Assembly: GCF_013035425.1 (NCBI RefSeq)
Contig: NZ_WQHX01000002.1
Location: 496,001-560,000, forward strand
From: Ruegeria arenilitoris
GTDB taxonomy: Bacteria; Pseudomonadota; Alphaproteobacteria; Rhodobacterales; Rhodobacteraceae
DNA: 64,000 bases
Reading direction: 5' to 3'
The translations under genes were made by a program, and so were the position numbers. Below, one piece after another: positions 1 to 8,619 of this stretch. How positions within the stretch are numbered: position 1 is the first letter of the stretch; each line of letters starts with the position of its first letter. The notes under the pieces were generated by a model, which saw only the letters and a program-made list of their open reading frames with translations, had not been told where the DNA came from and did not search any database.

Positions 1-2
1 AC

Positions 3-593
3 AGTGGTGAACGCAGCTTTACTTATTGGCGAAGTGAGTCCGCTGCGCGGCAACTGTTTTCCGACCTCGATTTTAGTGGACTGGAAATTTACGACGCATT
101 GTACTTGTCCGGAATTTCAGTGGCCATCCTCCCGCACGAAGTCAGGATTGCTTTGCTGAATTGGCTCGATCGAAACCCAGCCAAGTTTATCTACGACAGC
201 AATTATCGACCACGCCTCTGGGAAAGTGCTGATCACGCCCGGCAAATTAATGAACGGCTTTGGCACCGTGCAGACGTGGCCTTGCCATCGATCGACGACG
301 AGATGGCCTTGTTTGGTGAAAGCGCCGAACAAGTCGCCGATCGGTTCGCCAAACACCCCGGCCTTGGTGCCTTAAAACGTGGCGCACAAGGTCCCCTTTC
401 AATCGGTGAAGAGGTACATCAAACCTATTTGCCAGCGGAAAACGTTGTGGATACAACTGCCGCCGGCGACAGTTTTAATGGAGGATACTTGGCCGCTTTG
501 TTGTCCGGAAAATCGCAGGCCGAGGCATTGCTGGCTGGTCATGCGATGGCATCCAAGGTTGTGCAGTTTAGGGGCGCTATTATTCCTGAATAA
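3..593 (+). CDS. kdgK: 2-keto-3-deoxygluconate kinase, 5' end outside window
   Basis: Phosphorylates 2-keto-3-deoxygluconate (KDG) to KDPG, the entry to the lower Entner-Doudoroff route. The reading frame is open from the first complete codon, so the N-terminal part (roughly 100 residues for this family) is missing. The visible 196 residues carry the PfkB signature DTTAAGDSFNGGY with its catalytic Asp. They also carry the KdgK-like segment SNYRPRLW. The 3' end overlaps the convergent uxuB-like gene by 14 bp. Neighbouring uxaC, uxuB and uxuA genes all produce KDG, which supports this substrate over other PfkB sugars. Confidence 0.88.
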   Translation, partial: SGERSFTYWRSESAARQLFSDLDFSGLEIYDALYLSGISVAILPHEVRIALLNWLDRNPAKFIYDSNYRPRLWESADHARQINERLWHRADVALPSIDDEMALFGESAEQVADRFAKHPGLGALKRGAQGPLSIGEEVHQTYLPAENVVDTTAAGDSFNGGYLAALLSGKSQAEALLAGHAMASKVVQFRGAIIPE

Positions 594-1776
594 GCTGCGC
601 TAAATCCTCGGCCCCTATGAGTTTCAATAATCCGATTTCGGGTTCAGATTGTTTAGCTATTCGAGCGATCTCGGCAGCTTTGGGATCGTTTACAAGCCTG
701 CCATTAGCTGTCTCCGTAAGACAATACGATATCCACGCTCGCGTTCCTTCAACAACCGCATTCGATCCCGTTTCCCGCAACGTAGGAACAAACCGGTAAG
801 GCAGCTTTTGACTCCCATCCATTGCTATTTGGTCCAAACGATGAGCCAACTCCGGGTTTTCGAACCTTTTCATCAGCGCATCCAAATAAGCTGAAACCTG
901 ATCCTGAATTTGAGACGGCAAAGTTGAAGCGGCATCTTTCATCAACTGAATTACAAGTGTGCGCAAAACTGGGTCTTGAACAGCCTCATGCACATATTCC
1001 AAACCTCTCGCTAGCCCGGCATACGCCAAGAATGAATGTGCGCCATTCAACATGCGAAGCTTTCGCATTTCGTACGGCGCTACGTCTTGAACAATCTGAA
1101 CACCCGGCCAATTTGGTCGTGGCCCCGCAAAATCGTCTTCAATCACCCATTCCGAAAACGCTTCGGTTGGAACAGCCATCGGATCGCCGCTTATGGCGCG
1201 GACGGTATCTGTTGTGGCCGGAGTGATCCGGTCCACCATCGAATTTGGGAAGCGAATGGCACTCCAGTCTATTTCCAATTCTGCGGCGGCCGCGAATTCG
1301 ACAACTGCACCTTTCAACGCCGTACCGTTTCCGACTTGGTTGTCACAACTCAGTACCGTCACAGGACTAGTTCGTCCGACCAACCCGAATGCAAGAAAAC
1401 CAATAAGTGTCGAAGGTCCCTGCCCTGCAAGGTCAGCCGCGACTGCCGGGTCGGCAAAGTTCAACTGCCCTTTCGCGTCCAGATGATAGCCTTTCTCGGT
1501 TACAGTCGCCGATATGATCTCCACATTCTCCACGGCTTTGATAATCGCATCTCGATCTTCCGGAACAACGAGAACATTGCGCAAGATATCGACCCGCTTC
1601 ACGCCCTGCCCCTGCACGCATAAATCGTAGCGATAACCTTGTTTAGCCAGTCCATCCCTGACCGAAGACGAGCGAAGGCTTACACCGACCACGTCCCAAT
1701 CACCGGCTTGTTGCGTATAATCCAAAAGATGTGCACGAGCGAAATTTCCAAGTCCGAAATGTAGAATTGTGCCCAT
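580..1776 (-). CDS. uxuB: Mannitol dehydrogenase family oxidoreductase, probable fructuronate reductase
   Basis: Likely NAD-dependent reduction of D-fructuronate to D-mannonate. The N-terminal Rossmann motif is HFGLGNFARAH. Family hallmarks FPNSMVDRITP (near residue 180) and the catalytic segment KLRMLNGAHSF (near residue 240) are present. At 398 aa it is shorter than E. coli UxuB (about 486 aa); it starts right at the Rossmann fold, as in the compact family members. The ATG follows the uxaC stop codon directly, so the two genes are one operon. Uronate specificity is inferred from the neighbours; tagaturonate or a polyol is the alternative. Confidence 0.8.
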   Translation of the reverse strand: MGTILHFGLGNFARAHLLDYTQQAGDWDVVGVSLRSSSVRDGLAKQGYRYDLCVQGQGVKRVDILRNVLVVPEDRDAIIKAVENVEIISATVTEKGYHLDAKGQLNFADPAVAADLAGQGPSTLIGFLAFGLVGRTSPVTVLSCDNQVGNGTALKGAVVEFAAAAELEIDWSAIRFPNSMVDRITPATTDTVRAISGDPMAVPTEAFSEWVIEDDFAGPRPNWPGVQIVQDVAPYEMRKLRMLNGAHSFLAYAGLARGLEYVHEAVQDPVLRTLVIQLMKDAASTLPSQIQDQVSAYLDALMKRFENPELAHRLDQIAMDGSQKLPYRFVPTLRETGSNAVVEGTRAWISYCLTETANGRLVNDPKAAEIARIAKQSEPEIGLLKLIGAEDLAQLIQE

Positions 1777-3141
1777 CTAGTTTTCCAACCCATAAACCTG
1801 CCGAGCGAGGTCAGTCGTAAGCAGCTTTGCCAGTCTTTCAGCGCTCTCCCGTCCAAATTGCCCGTTGGCCACTTGATCCGCCAAATGCACGGCTACACCC
1901 CGGCGCCACAGATCATGACGCGCGGGAATAGAAAGGAAGGCGCGTGTATCGTCGTTGAAGCCAGCCAAGTTAAAATATCCAGCAGTCTCAACAACTTGAT
2001 CGAAATACCGCGCAATACCAGCCTGGCTATCGTGAAACCACCAAGGTGGACCAATACGAAGGCACGGCCAATGCCCTGCCATAGGTGCAAGTTCGCGGGC
2101 GTACGTGCCCTCGTCCAAGGTAAACAGCACGATCCTTAAACCTGCATTGTTCCCCACCCTGTTCAAAAGGGCGTCCAACCCATTTACCCAATCCATTGAA
2201 ATCGGAATGTCAGCCCCTTTGTCCCGGCCGAACTCTTTCATTATATCTTGGTTCGTGTTGCGCTTGCTGCCAGCATGTATCTGCATTGTCAGCCCGTCTT
2301 CGACTGACATCTGAGCCATTTCAATCAGCATATGCCCGTAGAAGCGGTTTGCATCCTGCGCTGACCCTTTCTGTTTCTTCAATCGCTGGTACAGTGCATC
2401 CGGATCATCCAACCATTCGGTATTTACAACTTGGATTCCGTGGTCGGTTGCCGTGCAGCCCATCTCAATGAAAAAAGCCCGGCGCTGTCTCAAAGCTTCC
2501 AAGAAACCCGCAAAGCCGCCGACATCTGTGCCTGTCAAAACCTCAAGCTTTTCCAGATTCTGAGTAAAGCTTGGGTCGGTCGCGTCCAACACCCCGTCCG
2601 GACGAAAAGTCGGCACCACACGACCACCCCAACCGCTTTCATGGATTGCCTTGTGATGAGAGAGATCGTCCAAAGCCGAATCTGTTGTCGCCAGAACTTC
2701 TATGTCGAATTTATTGAATAATGCCCGTGGTTTATATTCGTCCCGCGCCAAACGCTCCGAAATCTTATCATAAATTTCGTTGGCAGTTTGTGGAGACAAA
2801 TCTTCTGAAATTCCCAGTGTTTCGCGCAGCACGTAGCTGATCCAATCGCGTGACGGCGTTCCCAGAAAAAGATCCCAGTGTTCGGCAAAAGTGGCAAAAA
2901 CTTTGCGTGGGTCGGTTTTGCGCCCCTCTTTGCCGACACCAAGTTGGTGCAACGGAACACCCTGCGAATAGAGCATTCTGAAAACATAGTGATCCGGAAC
3001 AACCAACAGCTCAGCTGGGTTCGGAAATGGATCATCATTTGCGAACCAACTTGGGTCACAATGCCCGTGTGGGGACACAATCGGCAAGTCCTTGACCCCA
3101 AGGTAAAGCTCTTCTGCCATCCCCTTCAAAATGCCTGTCAA
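1777..3141 (-). CDS. uxaC: Glucuronate isomerase
   Basis: Isomerises D-glucuronate to D-fructuronate (and galacturonate to tagaturonate). The 454-aa product has the UxaC metal-binding start VSPHGHCDPSWF, a usual length, and the internal segments typical of the family. I chose the TTG at 3141 because a strong GGAGG lies six bases upstream. The first ATG (3120) has no spaced ribosome-binding site and would remove family N-terminal sequence. The gene is directly followed by the uxuB-like gene and is divergent from the Gfo/uxuA operon. Confidence 0.92.
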   Translation of the reverse strand: MTGILKGMAEELYLGVKDLPIVSPHGHCDPSWFANDDPFPNPAELLVVPDHYVFRMLYSQGVPLHQLGVGKEGRKTDPRKVFATFAEHWDLFLGTPSRDWISYVLRETLGISEDLSPQTANEIYDKISERLARDEYKPRALFNKFDIEVLATTDSALDDLSHHKAIHESGWGGRVVPTFRPDGVLDATDPSFTQNLEKLEVLTGTDVGGFAGFLEALRQRRAFFIEMGCTATDHGIQVVNTEWLDDPDALYQRLKKQKGSAQDANRFYGHMLIEMAQMSVEDGLTMQIHAGSKRNTNQDIMKEFGRDKGADIPISMDWVNGLDALLNRVGNNAGLRIVLFTLDEGTYARELAPMAGHWPCLRIGPPWWFHDSQAGIARYFDQVVETAGYFNLAGFNDDTRAFLSIPARHDLWRRGVAVHLADQVANGQFGRESAERLAKLLTTDLARQVYGLEN

Positions 3142-3244
3142 TTTCTGCCTCCGCCGTTAGTCTGCGCACTTGTTAACATATTTTTTACGGCTTGCATCTT
3201 TCACGTACAAAGTCTCAGAGTGGCACCGTATGTTGGGGGGATAA

Positions 3245-4261
3245 ATGAATATAGCGTTGATTGGCTTGGGTATGGTCGCAGGCACCCATGTGGCTGCGAT
3301 AAACGCGTCAGATCAAGATCTCAACCTAGCCGGGGTGTTGGGACGTGACCCTCGAAAGACAGCCGGTTTTGCTGACAACCACGACACCAAAGCGTTCAAC
3401 TCAATCGAAGAAGTTGCGAATGATCCCAGCGTGGATTTTGCTATCGTCGCGACGCCCCCTGACCAACGCTTGGAACTGATAAAGACCCTGGCGGCAGCAA
3501 GCAAACCGGTCTTGATGGAAAAGCCAATCGAAAGAACAATGAGTGCCGCCACAGAGATCGTCGAACTTTGCGACGCAAACAAGATTCCATTGGGCATTGT
3601 TTTTCAGCATCGTGCACGTGAGGCCTCCAAAGCCTTAAAGTCCGCCTTGAATTCCGGCGATCTGGGAAAGATCGCGACTGTCGATATTCGTGTGCCGTGG
3701 TGGCGAGATCAAAGCTATTACGATGCACCCGGGCGAGGCACATACGCGCGCGATGGTGGAGGGGTCATGATCTCTCAGGCAATACACACGCTGGACCTCG
3801 CAATGTGGTTATTGGGGCCAATTTCGACCATTCAGGCGATGATGAGGAAGACACCATTGCACGAATTGGAGGCCGAGGACTGGGCCGGAGCAATTTTTGA
3901 GATGGAAAACGGTGCCATTGGCACGATGATGGCGACCACTGCCGAATTTCCAGGCGCAGCTGAAACTATTACGATACAAGGCACCAAGGCCAAAGCCCAT
4001 TTGGGGTCGGGTGTTCTGACACTAACTTATCTGGACGGCAAAGAAACAGTGATCGGGGAGACAGCTTCAACTGGGGGTGGTGCTGATCCGATGGCCTTTA
4101 CGCACGAATGGCATCAGTCAGTTATCGAAGATTTTGCAAACTCGATCAGGTTGGGAACGCAGCCTATGTCCACTGGGCGTACCGCATTGTTAACCCATGC
4201 CGTCATTGATGCAATGCAGACCGCAAATCGAACTGGCCAAACCACACGAGTTTCTCAATGA
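3245..4261 (+). CDS. Gfo/Idh/MocA family oxidoreductase (first of three)
   Basis: NAD(P)-dependent sugar oxidoreductase of unknown substrate. The N-terminus has the Rossmann glycine pattern GLGMVAG, and residues 90-100 hold the family motif MEKPIERTM with the conserved Lys. The C-terminal beta-sheet domain follows. It is the first gene of a four-gene operon ending in uxuA, with a GGGGGG ribosome-binding site just before the ATG. Its stop overlaps the next start as ATGA. A uronate or aldonate-related substrate is inferred from the operon, not from the sequence. Confidence 0.85.
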   Translation: MNIALIGLGMVAGTHVAAINASDQDLNLAGVLGRDPRKTAGFADNHDTKAFNSIEEVANDPSVDFAIVATPPDQRLELIKTLAAASKPVLMEKPIERTMSAATEIVELCDANKIPLGIVFQHRAREASKALKSALNSGDLGKIATVDIRVPWWRDQSYYDAPGRGTYARDGGGVMISQAIHTLDLAMWLLGPISTIQAMMRKTPLHELEAEDWAGAIFEMENGAIGTMMATTAEFPGAAETITIQGTKAKAHLGSGVLTLTYLDGKETVIGETASTGGGADPMAFTHEWHQSVIEDFANSIRLGTQPMSTGRTALLTHAVIDAMQTANRTGQTTRVSQ

Positions 4262-5259
4262 CGCTAACCTGTGTAGCCCTCGGGCTGGACCACCGTCACA
4301 TCTACGGTATGACCGAAAACGTGCAAAAAGCTGGCGTGAAATGCGTCGGCTACTGGACGCAAGGGGAGCCCGAAACACTGCCCGGTTTTATCAAACGGTT
4401 TCCCGATGTGCCGCGTTTGGATCGACTGGAGGACGCCCTTGGCAGCGGCGCTGATCTGGCCTTGATTTCGTCAATCCCCGCAGATCGCGCGGATTTGGCC
4501 ATCTGGGCCATGCAAAATGGGATGGACGTGATGAGCGACAAGCCCGGCTGCACGACATTGGAGCAGTTGGGACGGATAAAAAGAGCGGTTTCAGAAACAG
4601 GGCGTATTTGGTCAGTCAACTTTTCCGAACGTTTCGAAACTGCGGTTAGCACCCGCGCGACAGAGCTTGTTGAAGCCGGAGCAATTGGACAAGTTGTTCA
4701 GACGATCGGATTGGGTCCACACAGATTGAACAGACCAACTCGGCCTGACTGGTTTTTTAGACGAGACCGATTTGGTGGAATTTTGACCGATATTGCGTCT
4801 CATCAGATCGACCAGTTTCTGCATTACACCAGTTCAGCCTCTGCCGAAATTACGAATGCCTTTGTTGCCAACTATGCCAACCCAACCGATCCTGAATTGC
4901 AGGACTTCGGCGAAATCAATCTACGTAGCGAACGTGCGACCGGATACATCCGCGTGGACTGGTACACACCGGACGCATTGCCAAACTGGGGCGACGGACG
5001 ACTGACAATTCTTGGTACAGAAGGCTACATTGAGCTCAGGAAATACGTGGATGTGGGCGGCGCACCTGGAACCGATCACCTGATCATTGTGAATTCTGAA
5101 ATCTGCGAAAAGATTGACGCGTCTGACGCTGGTCTTCCGTATTTCTCGCGTCTGGCGAGTGACATTGAACATCGAACTGAGACTGCGATGACGCAGACCC
5201 ATTGCTTTACGGTCATGGAGTTGGCCCTACGCGCGCAGGAAATGGCGGAAGTAGAATGA
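4258..5259 (+). CDS. Gfo/Idh/MocA-like oxidoreductase (second of three, atypical)
   Basis: The 333-aa product aligns by layout with the oxidoreductases on both sides but is the most divergent. Its N-terminus lacks a normal GxGxxG and instead reads LGLDHRHIYGM. The usual EKP motif is SDKP (MDVMSDKPGCTTLEQ), keeping the Lys. The start overlaps the upstream stop as ATGA and the stop overlaps the downstream start as ATGA, so translation is probably coupled. Substrate unknown. It could be a subunit or partner of its neighbours rather than an independent enzyme; this is speculation. Confidence 0.78.
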   Translation: MTLTCVALGLDHRHIYGMTENVQKAGVKCVGYWTQGEPETLPGFIKRFPDVPRLDRLEDALGSGADLALISSIPADRADLAIWAMQNGMDVMSDKPGCTTLEQLGRIKRAVSETGRIWSVNFSERFETAVSTRATELVEAGAIGQVVQTIGLGPHRLNRPTRPDWFFRRDRFGGILTDIASHQIDQFLHYTSSASAEITNAFVANYANPTDPELQDFGEINLRSERATGYIRVDWYTPDALPNWGDGRLTILGTEGYIELRKYVDVGGAPGTDHLIIVNSEICEKIDASDAGLPYFSRLASDIEHRTETAMTQTHCFTVMELALRAQEMAEVE

Positions 5260-6308
5260 TCAATGTTGCAATTCTGGGTGCTGGCATTGGTCGCCAACAT
5301 CTCACCGCATTCAAAAAGTTGGACGAAGAGTTTCGTGTATCAGCCGTTGTTGACAAGGATGTCGCCCGCATAAAAGAGGTTCGGGACGATAACGACTTTA
5401 TCGCGATGACCGATACCCAAGAGGCTCTTGATGATCCCGAGATCGACGTAATCGACGTTTGCCTGCCCCCACATCTTCACGTTTCGGTCACGCTCGATGC
5501 GCTTGCGGCTGGAAAACACGTCATTTGTGAAAAACCTCTGGCCACTTCGATGCAAGACGTGGACAGGATAATTGAAGCGGCTCTTCGTGCTGGGAAACAA
5601 GTATTTCCCGTCTTTCAATATCGATGGGGCCCGTCGCTTGCGCAGCTAAGGCATTTACAACGAGAAGGCCTGACCGGCGAGGTTCAAACAGCAGCTTTGG
5701 AGACACATTGGTCCCGCGGACCTGACTATTACTCGGTTCCATGGCGTGGAACCTGGGCAGGTGAACAAGGTGGGGCAGTTCTGGGGCACGCTATTCACAA
5801 CCATGATCTTTTAATGCACCTGGCCGGTGAAATAGCCACCGTGTCTGCAATGACGACAACTCGGGTAAACCCAATCGAGACTGAAGACTGTGCGGCTATT
5901 TCATTTTGCATGAACTCTGGAGCTCTATGCACCAGCAATATCACTTTGGGCGCCGCAAAGGACGAAACTCGATTGCGAATTGTGTTTGAGAATTTGACCG
6001 CGACCTCCGGTCTGGAACCCTACGCGCCCGGTCAACCCCCGTGGAATTTCGTCGCGCGGGATCCTTCCATGCAGAGAATCATAGATGACGCAATTGCGCG
6101 GGCGCCCGGGGAACCAACTGGGTTCGAGGGGTTTTTCACCGAAGTAGGCAAGGCTTTGCGGTCGGAGCCGAATTCGGCAGTTACACTAAGAGACGGTGCG
6201 GCCTCTGTCGGTCTTGTTACGGCGATTTATCATGCTGCGCGCACTGGTGAACGGGTAAGCCTACCTATTAGACCTGACCACCCACTATACTCAGGATGGA
6301 TGCCATGA
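5256..6308 (+). CDS. Gfo/Idh/MocA family oxidoreductase (third of three)
   Basis: The 350-aa product begins MINVAILGAGIGRQH, a normal Rossmann start. It carries CEKPLATSMQD with the conserved Lys near residue 95 and a C-terminal Gfo domain with the GGAVLGHAIHNHDLL segment. I use the ATG at 5256, which overlaps the upstream stop as ATGA, rather than an earlier ATG that would add 18 unrelated residues. It ends overlapping the uxuA start. Likely a sugar or sugar-acid dehydrogenase; substrate not determinable. Confidence 0.85.
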   Translation: MINVAILGAGIGRQHLTAFKKLDEEFRVSAVVDKDVARIKEVRDDNDFIAMTDTQEALDDPEIDVIDVCLPPHLHVSVTLDALAAGKHVICEKPLATSMQDVDRIIEAALRAGKQVFPVFQYRWGPSLAQLRHLQREGLTGEVQTAALETHWSRGPDYYSVPWRGTWAGEQGGAVLGHAIHNHDLLMHLAGEIATVSAMTTTRVNPIETEDCAAISFCMNSGALCTSNITLGAAKDETRLRIVFENLTATSGLEPYAPGQPPWNFVARDPSMQRIIDDAIARAPGEPTGFEGFFTEVGKALRSEPNSAVTLRDGAASVGLVTAIYHAARTGERVSLPIRPDHPLYSGWMP

Positions 6309-7486
6309 AACAATGTTGGCGCTGGTTCGGCCCAAAAGACCCGATAGAATTGGATGACCTGCATCAGGTTGGTGTTGAGGGTATTGTGACAGCTCTACAT
6401 CATATCCCTCCAGGACAACCATGGGATGAACAATCAATATCCGATCGCCAGTCGTTACTTTCCTCCGGTGGTTTTGGTTGGGATGTGGTTGAAAGCCTGC
6501 CGGTTTCAGAGGCGATAAAAACGCAATCTGCGGATATGGCAGAACATGTGTCAGCTTATAAATCCAGTTTAAAGGCGCTGGCCGCGCGCGGGATTGAAAC
6601 CGTATGCTACAACTTCATGCCAATCTTGGATTGGACGCGCACCTCGTTACGTGCACCGCAGCCGCACGGTGGAACGGCTATGCTGTTCGATCTGACAGAT
6701 TTCGCAGTATTTGATATACACATCTTAAAGCGTATTGGTGCCGAAGACGAATACTCTGAAAAGATGCGACACGCCGCTAAAACCAGATTCTTGGGCATGT
6801 CGGACCAGGCCAAAGTTCAACTGCAAAACAACGTCACCGCAGGATTGCCAGGTGCCAACGATCAGTGGAGCGTCGAAGACGTACGTGCGTTACTGGGAAC
6901 TTACTCCGGGATTGATCGCGACAAACTGCGTGGGAACTTGATTGATTTTCTCTCTGAAGTGGCCCCGATCGCACAACAGCTGGGGTTACGATTGTGCTGT
7001 CACCCCGATGACCCACCATTTTCACTGCTTGGTCTGCCGCGTGTAATGTCCAGCTCGGATGACTATAGCGCGGTCTTGGACGCGGTCGATCTACCGTCCA
7101 GCGGTGCCACATTATGCACTGGCTCCCTGGGGGTGAGCTCCGATTTCGATGGACCAGAATTTGTACGAAGACATGGCGATCGGATACACTTTGCGCACCT
7201 TCGCAACACGAAACGCATCGCCCAATCCGACGACAGCAAACCCGACTTCTTTGAAGCGCCACATCTTGAAGGTGACACGGATATGGTTGGTACCGTTCGG
7301 GAGCTGATGGCCGAAGAAAAACGTCGCCAAACTGACGGGCGGCAAGACTGGCAAATCCCTATGCGCCCCGATCACGGACAGGAGTTATTGGGCGATCTGG
7401 GCGGCCATAGCACTCCGGGTTACCCCTTGATCGGTCGGTTGCGGGGTTTGGCTGAATTGCGCGGGGTGATGGCGGCGTTCACGTAA
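6305..7486 (+). CDS. uxuA: Mannonate dehydratase
   Basis: Dehydrates D-mannonate to 2-keto-3-deoxygluconate. The 393-aa product starts MKQCWRWFGPKDP, as expected for UxuA, and carries the internal YNFMPILDWTRT and HPDDPP segments and a C-terminal RPDHG motif of the xylose-isomerase-like TIM barrel. The ATG at 6305 overlaps the previous stop (ATGA), preferred over the ATG nine bases earlier. It completes the glucuronate route with uxaC, uxuB and kdgK. An 8-bp inverted repeat follows just after the stop. Confidence 0.93.
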   Translation: MKQCWRWFGPKDPIELDDLHQVGVEGIVTALHHIPPGQPWDEQSISDRQSLLSSGGFGWDVVESLPVSEAIKTQSADMAEHVSAYKSSLKALAARGIETVCYNFMPILDWTRTSLRAPQPHGGTAMLFDLTDFAVFDIHILKRIGAEDEYSEKMRHAAKTRFLGMSDQAKVQLQNNVTAGLPGANDQWSVEDVRALLGTYSGIDRDKLRGNLIDFLSEVAPIAQQLGLRLCCHPDDPPFSLLGLPRVMSSSDDYSAVLDAVDLPSSGATLCTGSLGVSSDFDGPEFVRRHGDRIHFAHLRNTKRIAQSDDSKPDFFEAPHLEGDTDMVGTVRELMAEEKRRQTDGRQDWQIPMRPDHGQELLGDLGGHSTPGYPLIGRLRGLAELRGVMAAFT

Positions 7487-7491
7487 GTGAA

Positions 7492-7519
7492 ACCGCCAAT
7501 CAAATTTCTTTTTGGCGGT
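7492..7519. other. Inverted repeat downstream of uxuA
   Basis: ACCGCCAA (7492-7499) pairs perfectly with TTGGCGGT (7512-7519) around a 12-base T-rich loop. It lies six bases after the uxuA stop codon. No T run follows the second arm, so it may be a processing or stability hairpin, or a weak terminator. The rest of the gap to 7711 shows no gene. Confidence 0.45.
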
Positions 7520-7711
7520 GACACTTCTTTGCTTGCCTGCAATCCGCTTTCTTCGTTTACTGGTGTCACCTAAACGGGCAGCGGGGTGTCTTCCGGACTC
7601 GCCCGGCGTCTGGACAAGGCGCGTGAAATCCCCGCGAAAACCGATGCCTTGCAGCATCATTTTCGAAACGTCAGCCTGTATTCGAACGGCTGAAAAACGG
7701 GAGGTTTCTAT

Positions 7712-8602
7712 ATGAAAACCGCAGGCGTAATCGGTCTTGGCGATATGGGCAGCGGCCTGGCCAAGAACCTTATAAAAAATGGTTTCGAAACATCTGGTTT
7801 CGATTTGAGCAACACCCGCATGAGTGCTTTTGCTGAGATGGGTGGCAAAGCAAAAGATTCTGCCGGCGAGGTCGGTGCCCACGCAGACTGTGTTTTTGTC
7901 ATGGTAATGAATGGAGATCAGGCCAGAGAAGTCATTCTGGGTGAAGATGGCCTGGTCACAAACATGGGCAAAGGCGGGACGGTCATCCTTTCGGCAACCA
8001 TAAAGCCCGCGGAAGCTCGTGCAATTGGCCGAGACATGGAAGGCTCGGGTATCAATCTGATCGACACTCCTGTATCTGGTGGGTTTCCGGGGGCTCAGAA
8101 TGGCACACTAACGATGATGGCTGCCGGAGCACCAGATGTTCTGGACCGAAACGCAGAGGCAATGCAGGCAGTGTCGGGAACCATCCACCGGGTCGGCGCC
8201 AATCCCGGCGACGGCCAGACAGTCAAGGCGTGCCTCCAATCTTTGATCGGGTCGATCTTTTCGGCCACGTTCGAAGCTGCGGCTCTTGCCGCTAAGGCAG
8301 GGGTCAGCGGCCAGGCTCTGCTCGACGTGTTCTCATCTTCCAGCGCGGGATGCGGTGTTGTTAACACTGCGCTTGAAAACATCATTGACCGCAAATTTGT
8401 CGCAACAGGTAGCCATATAGCGACAATGCACAAAGATTTGACGATATCGCTTGCACTGGCCAGTGAACTTGGGGTCCCGATGCAGACCGCATCGTCAGCC
8501 ATGCAAGTGTTTCACGCCGGAAAAACCAAATACCCTGACGGTGACAACTGGATCTGCACGCGCGTGATCGAAGAAATCGTGGGCGCGGAACTGCACCGCT
8601 GA
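7712..8602 (+). CDS. Beta-hydroxyacid dehydrogenase family NAD(P)-dependent oxidoreductase
   Basis: The 296-aa product belongs to the 3-hydroxyisobutyrate/tartronate-semialdehyde/threonate dehydrogenase family. It has the start GVIGLGDMGSGLAKNL, the substrate-loop segment DTPVSGGFPGAQNGTL (near residue 115) and the catalytic Lys172 in GDGQTVKACLQ. The usual Asn three residues after that Lys is Leu175 here. The downstream isomerase/epimerase-like gene is 17 bp away, so the pair is probably one operon. A sugar-acid substrate such as threonate or an aldonate is plausible from context. Confidence 0.85.
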   Translation: MKTAGVIGLGDMGSGLAKNLIKNGFETSGFDLSNTRMSAFAEMGGKAKDSAGEVGAHADCVFVMVMNGDQAREVILGEDGLVTNMGKGGTVILSATIKPAEARAIGRDMEGSGINLIDTPVSGGFPGAQNGTLTMMAAGAPDVLDRNAEAMQAVSGTIHRVGANPGDGQTVKACLQSLIGSIFSATFEAAALAAKAGVSGQALLDVFSSSSAGCGVVNTALENIIDRKFVATGSHIATMHKDLTISLALASELGVPMQTASSAMQVFHAGKTKYPDGDNWICTRVIEEIVGAELHR

Positions 8603-8619
8603 AGACTGGGAGTTTTCCA

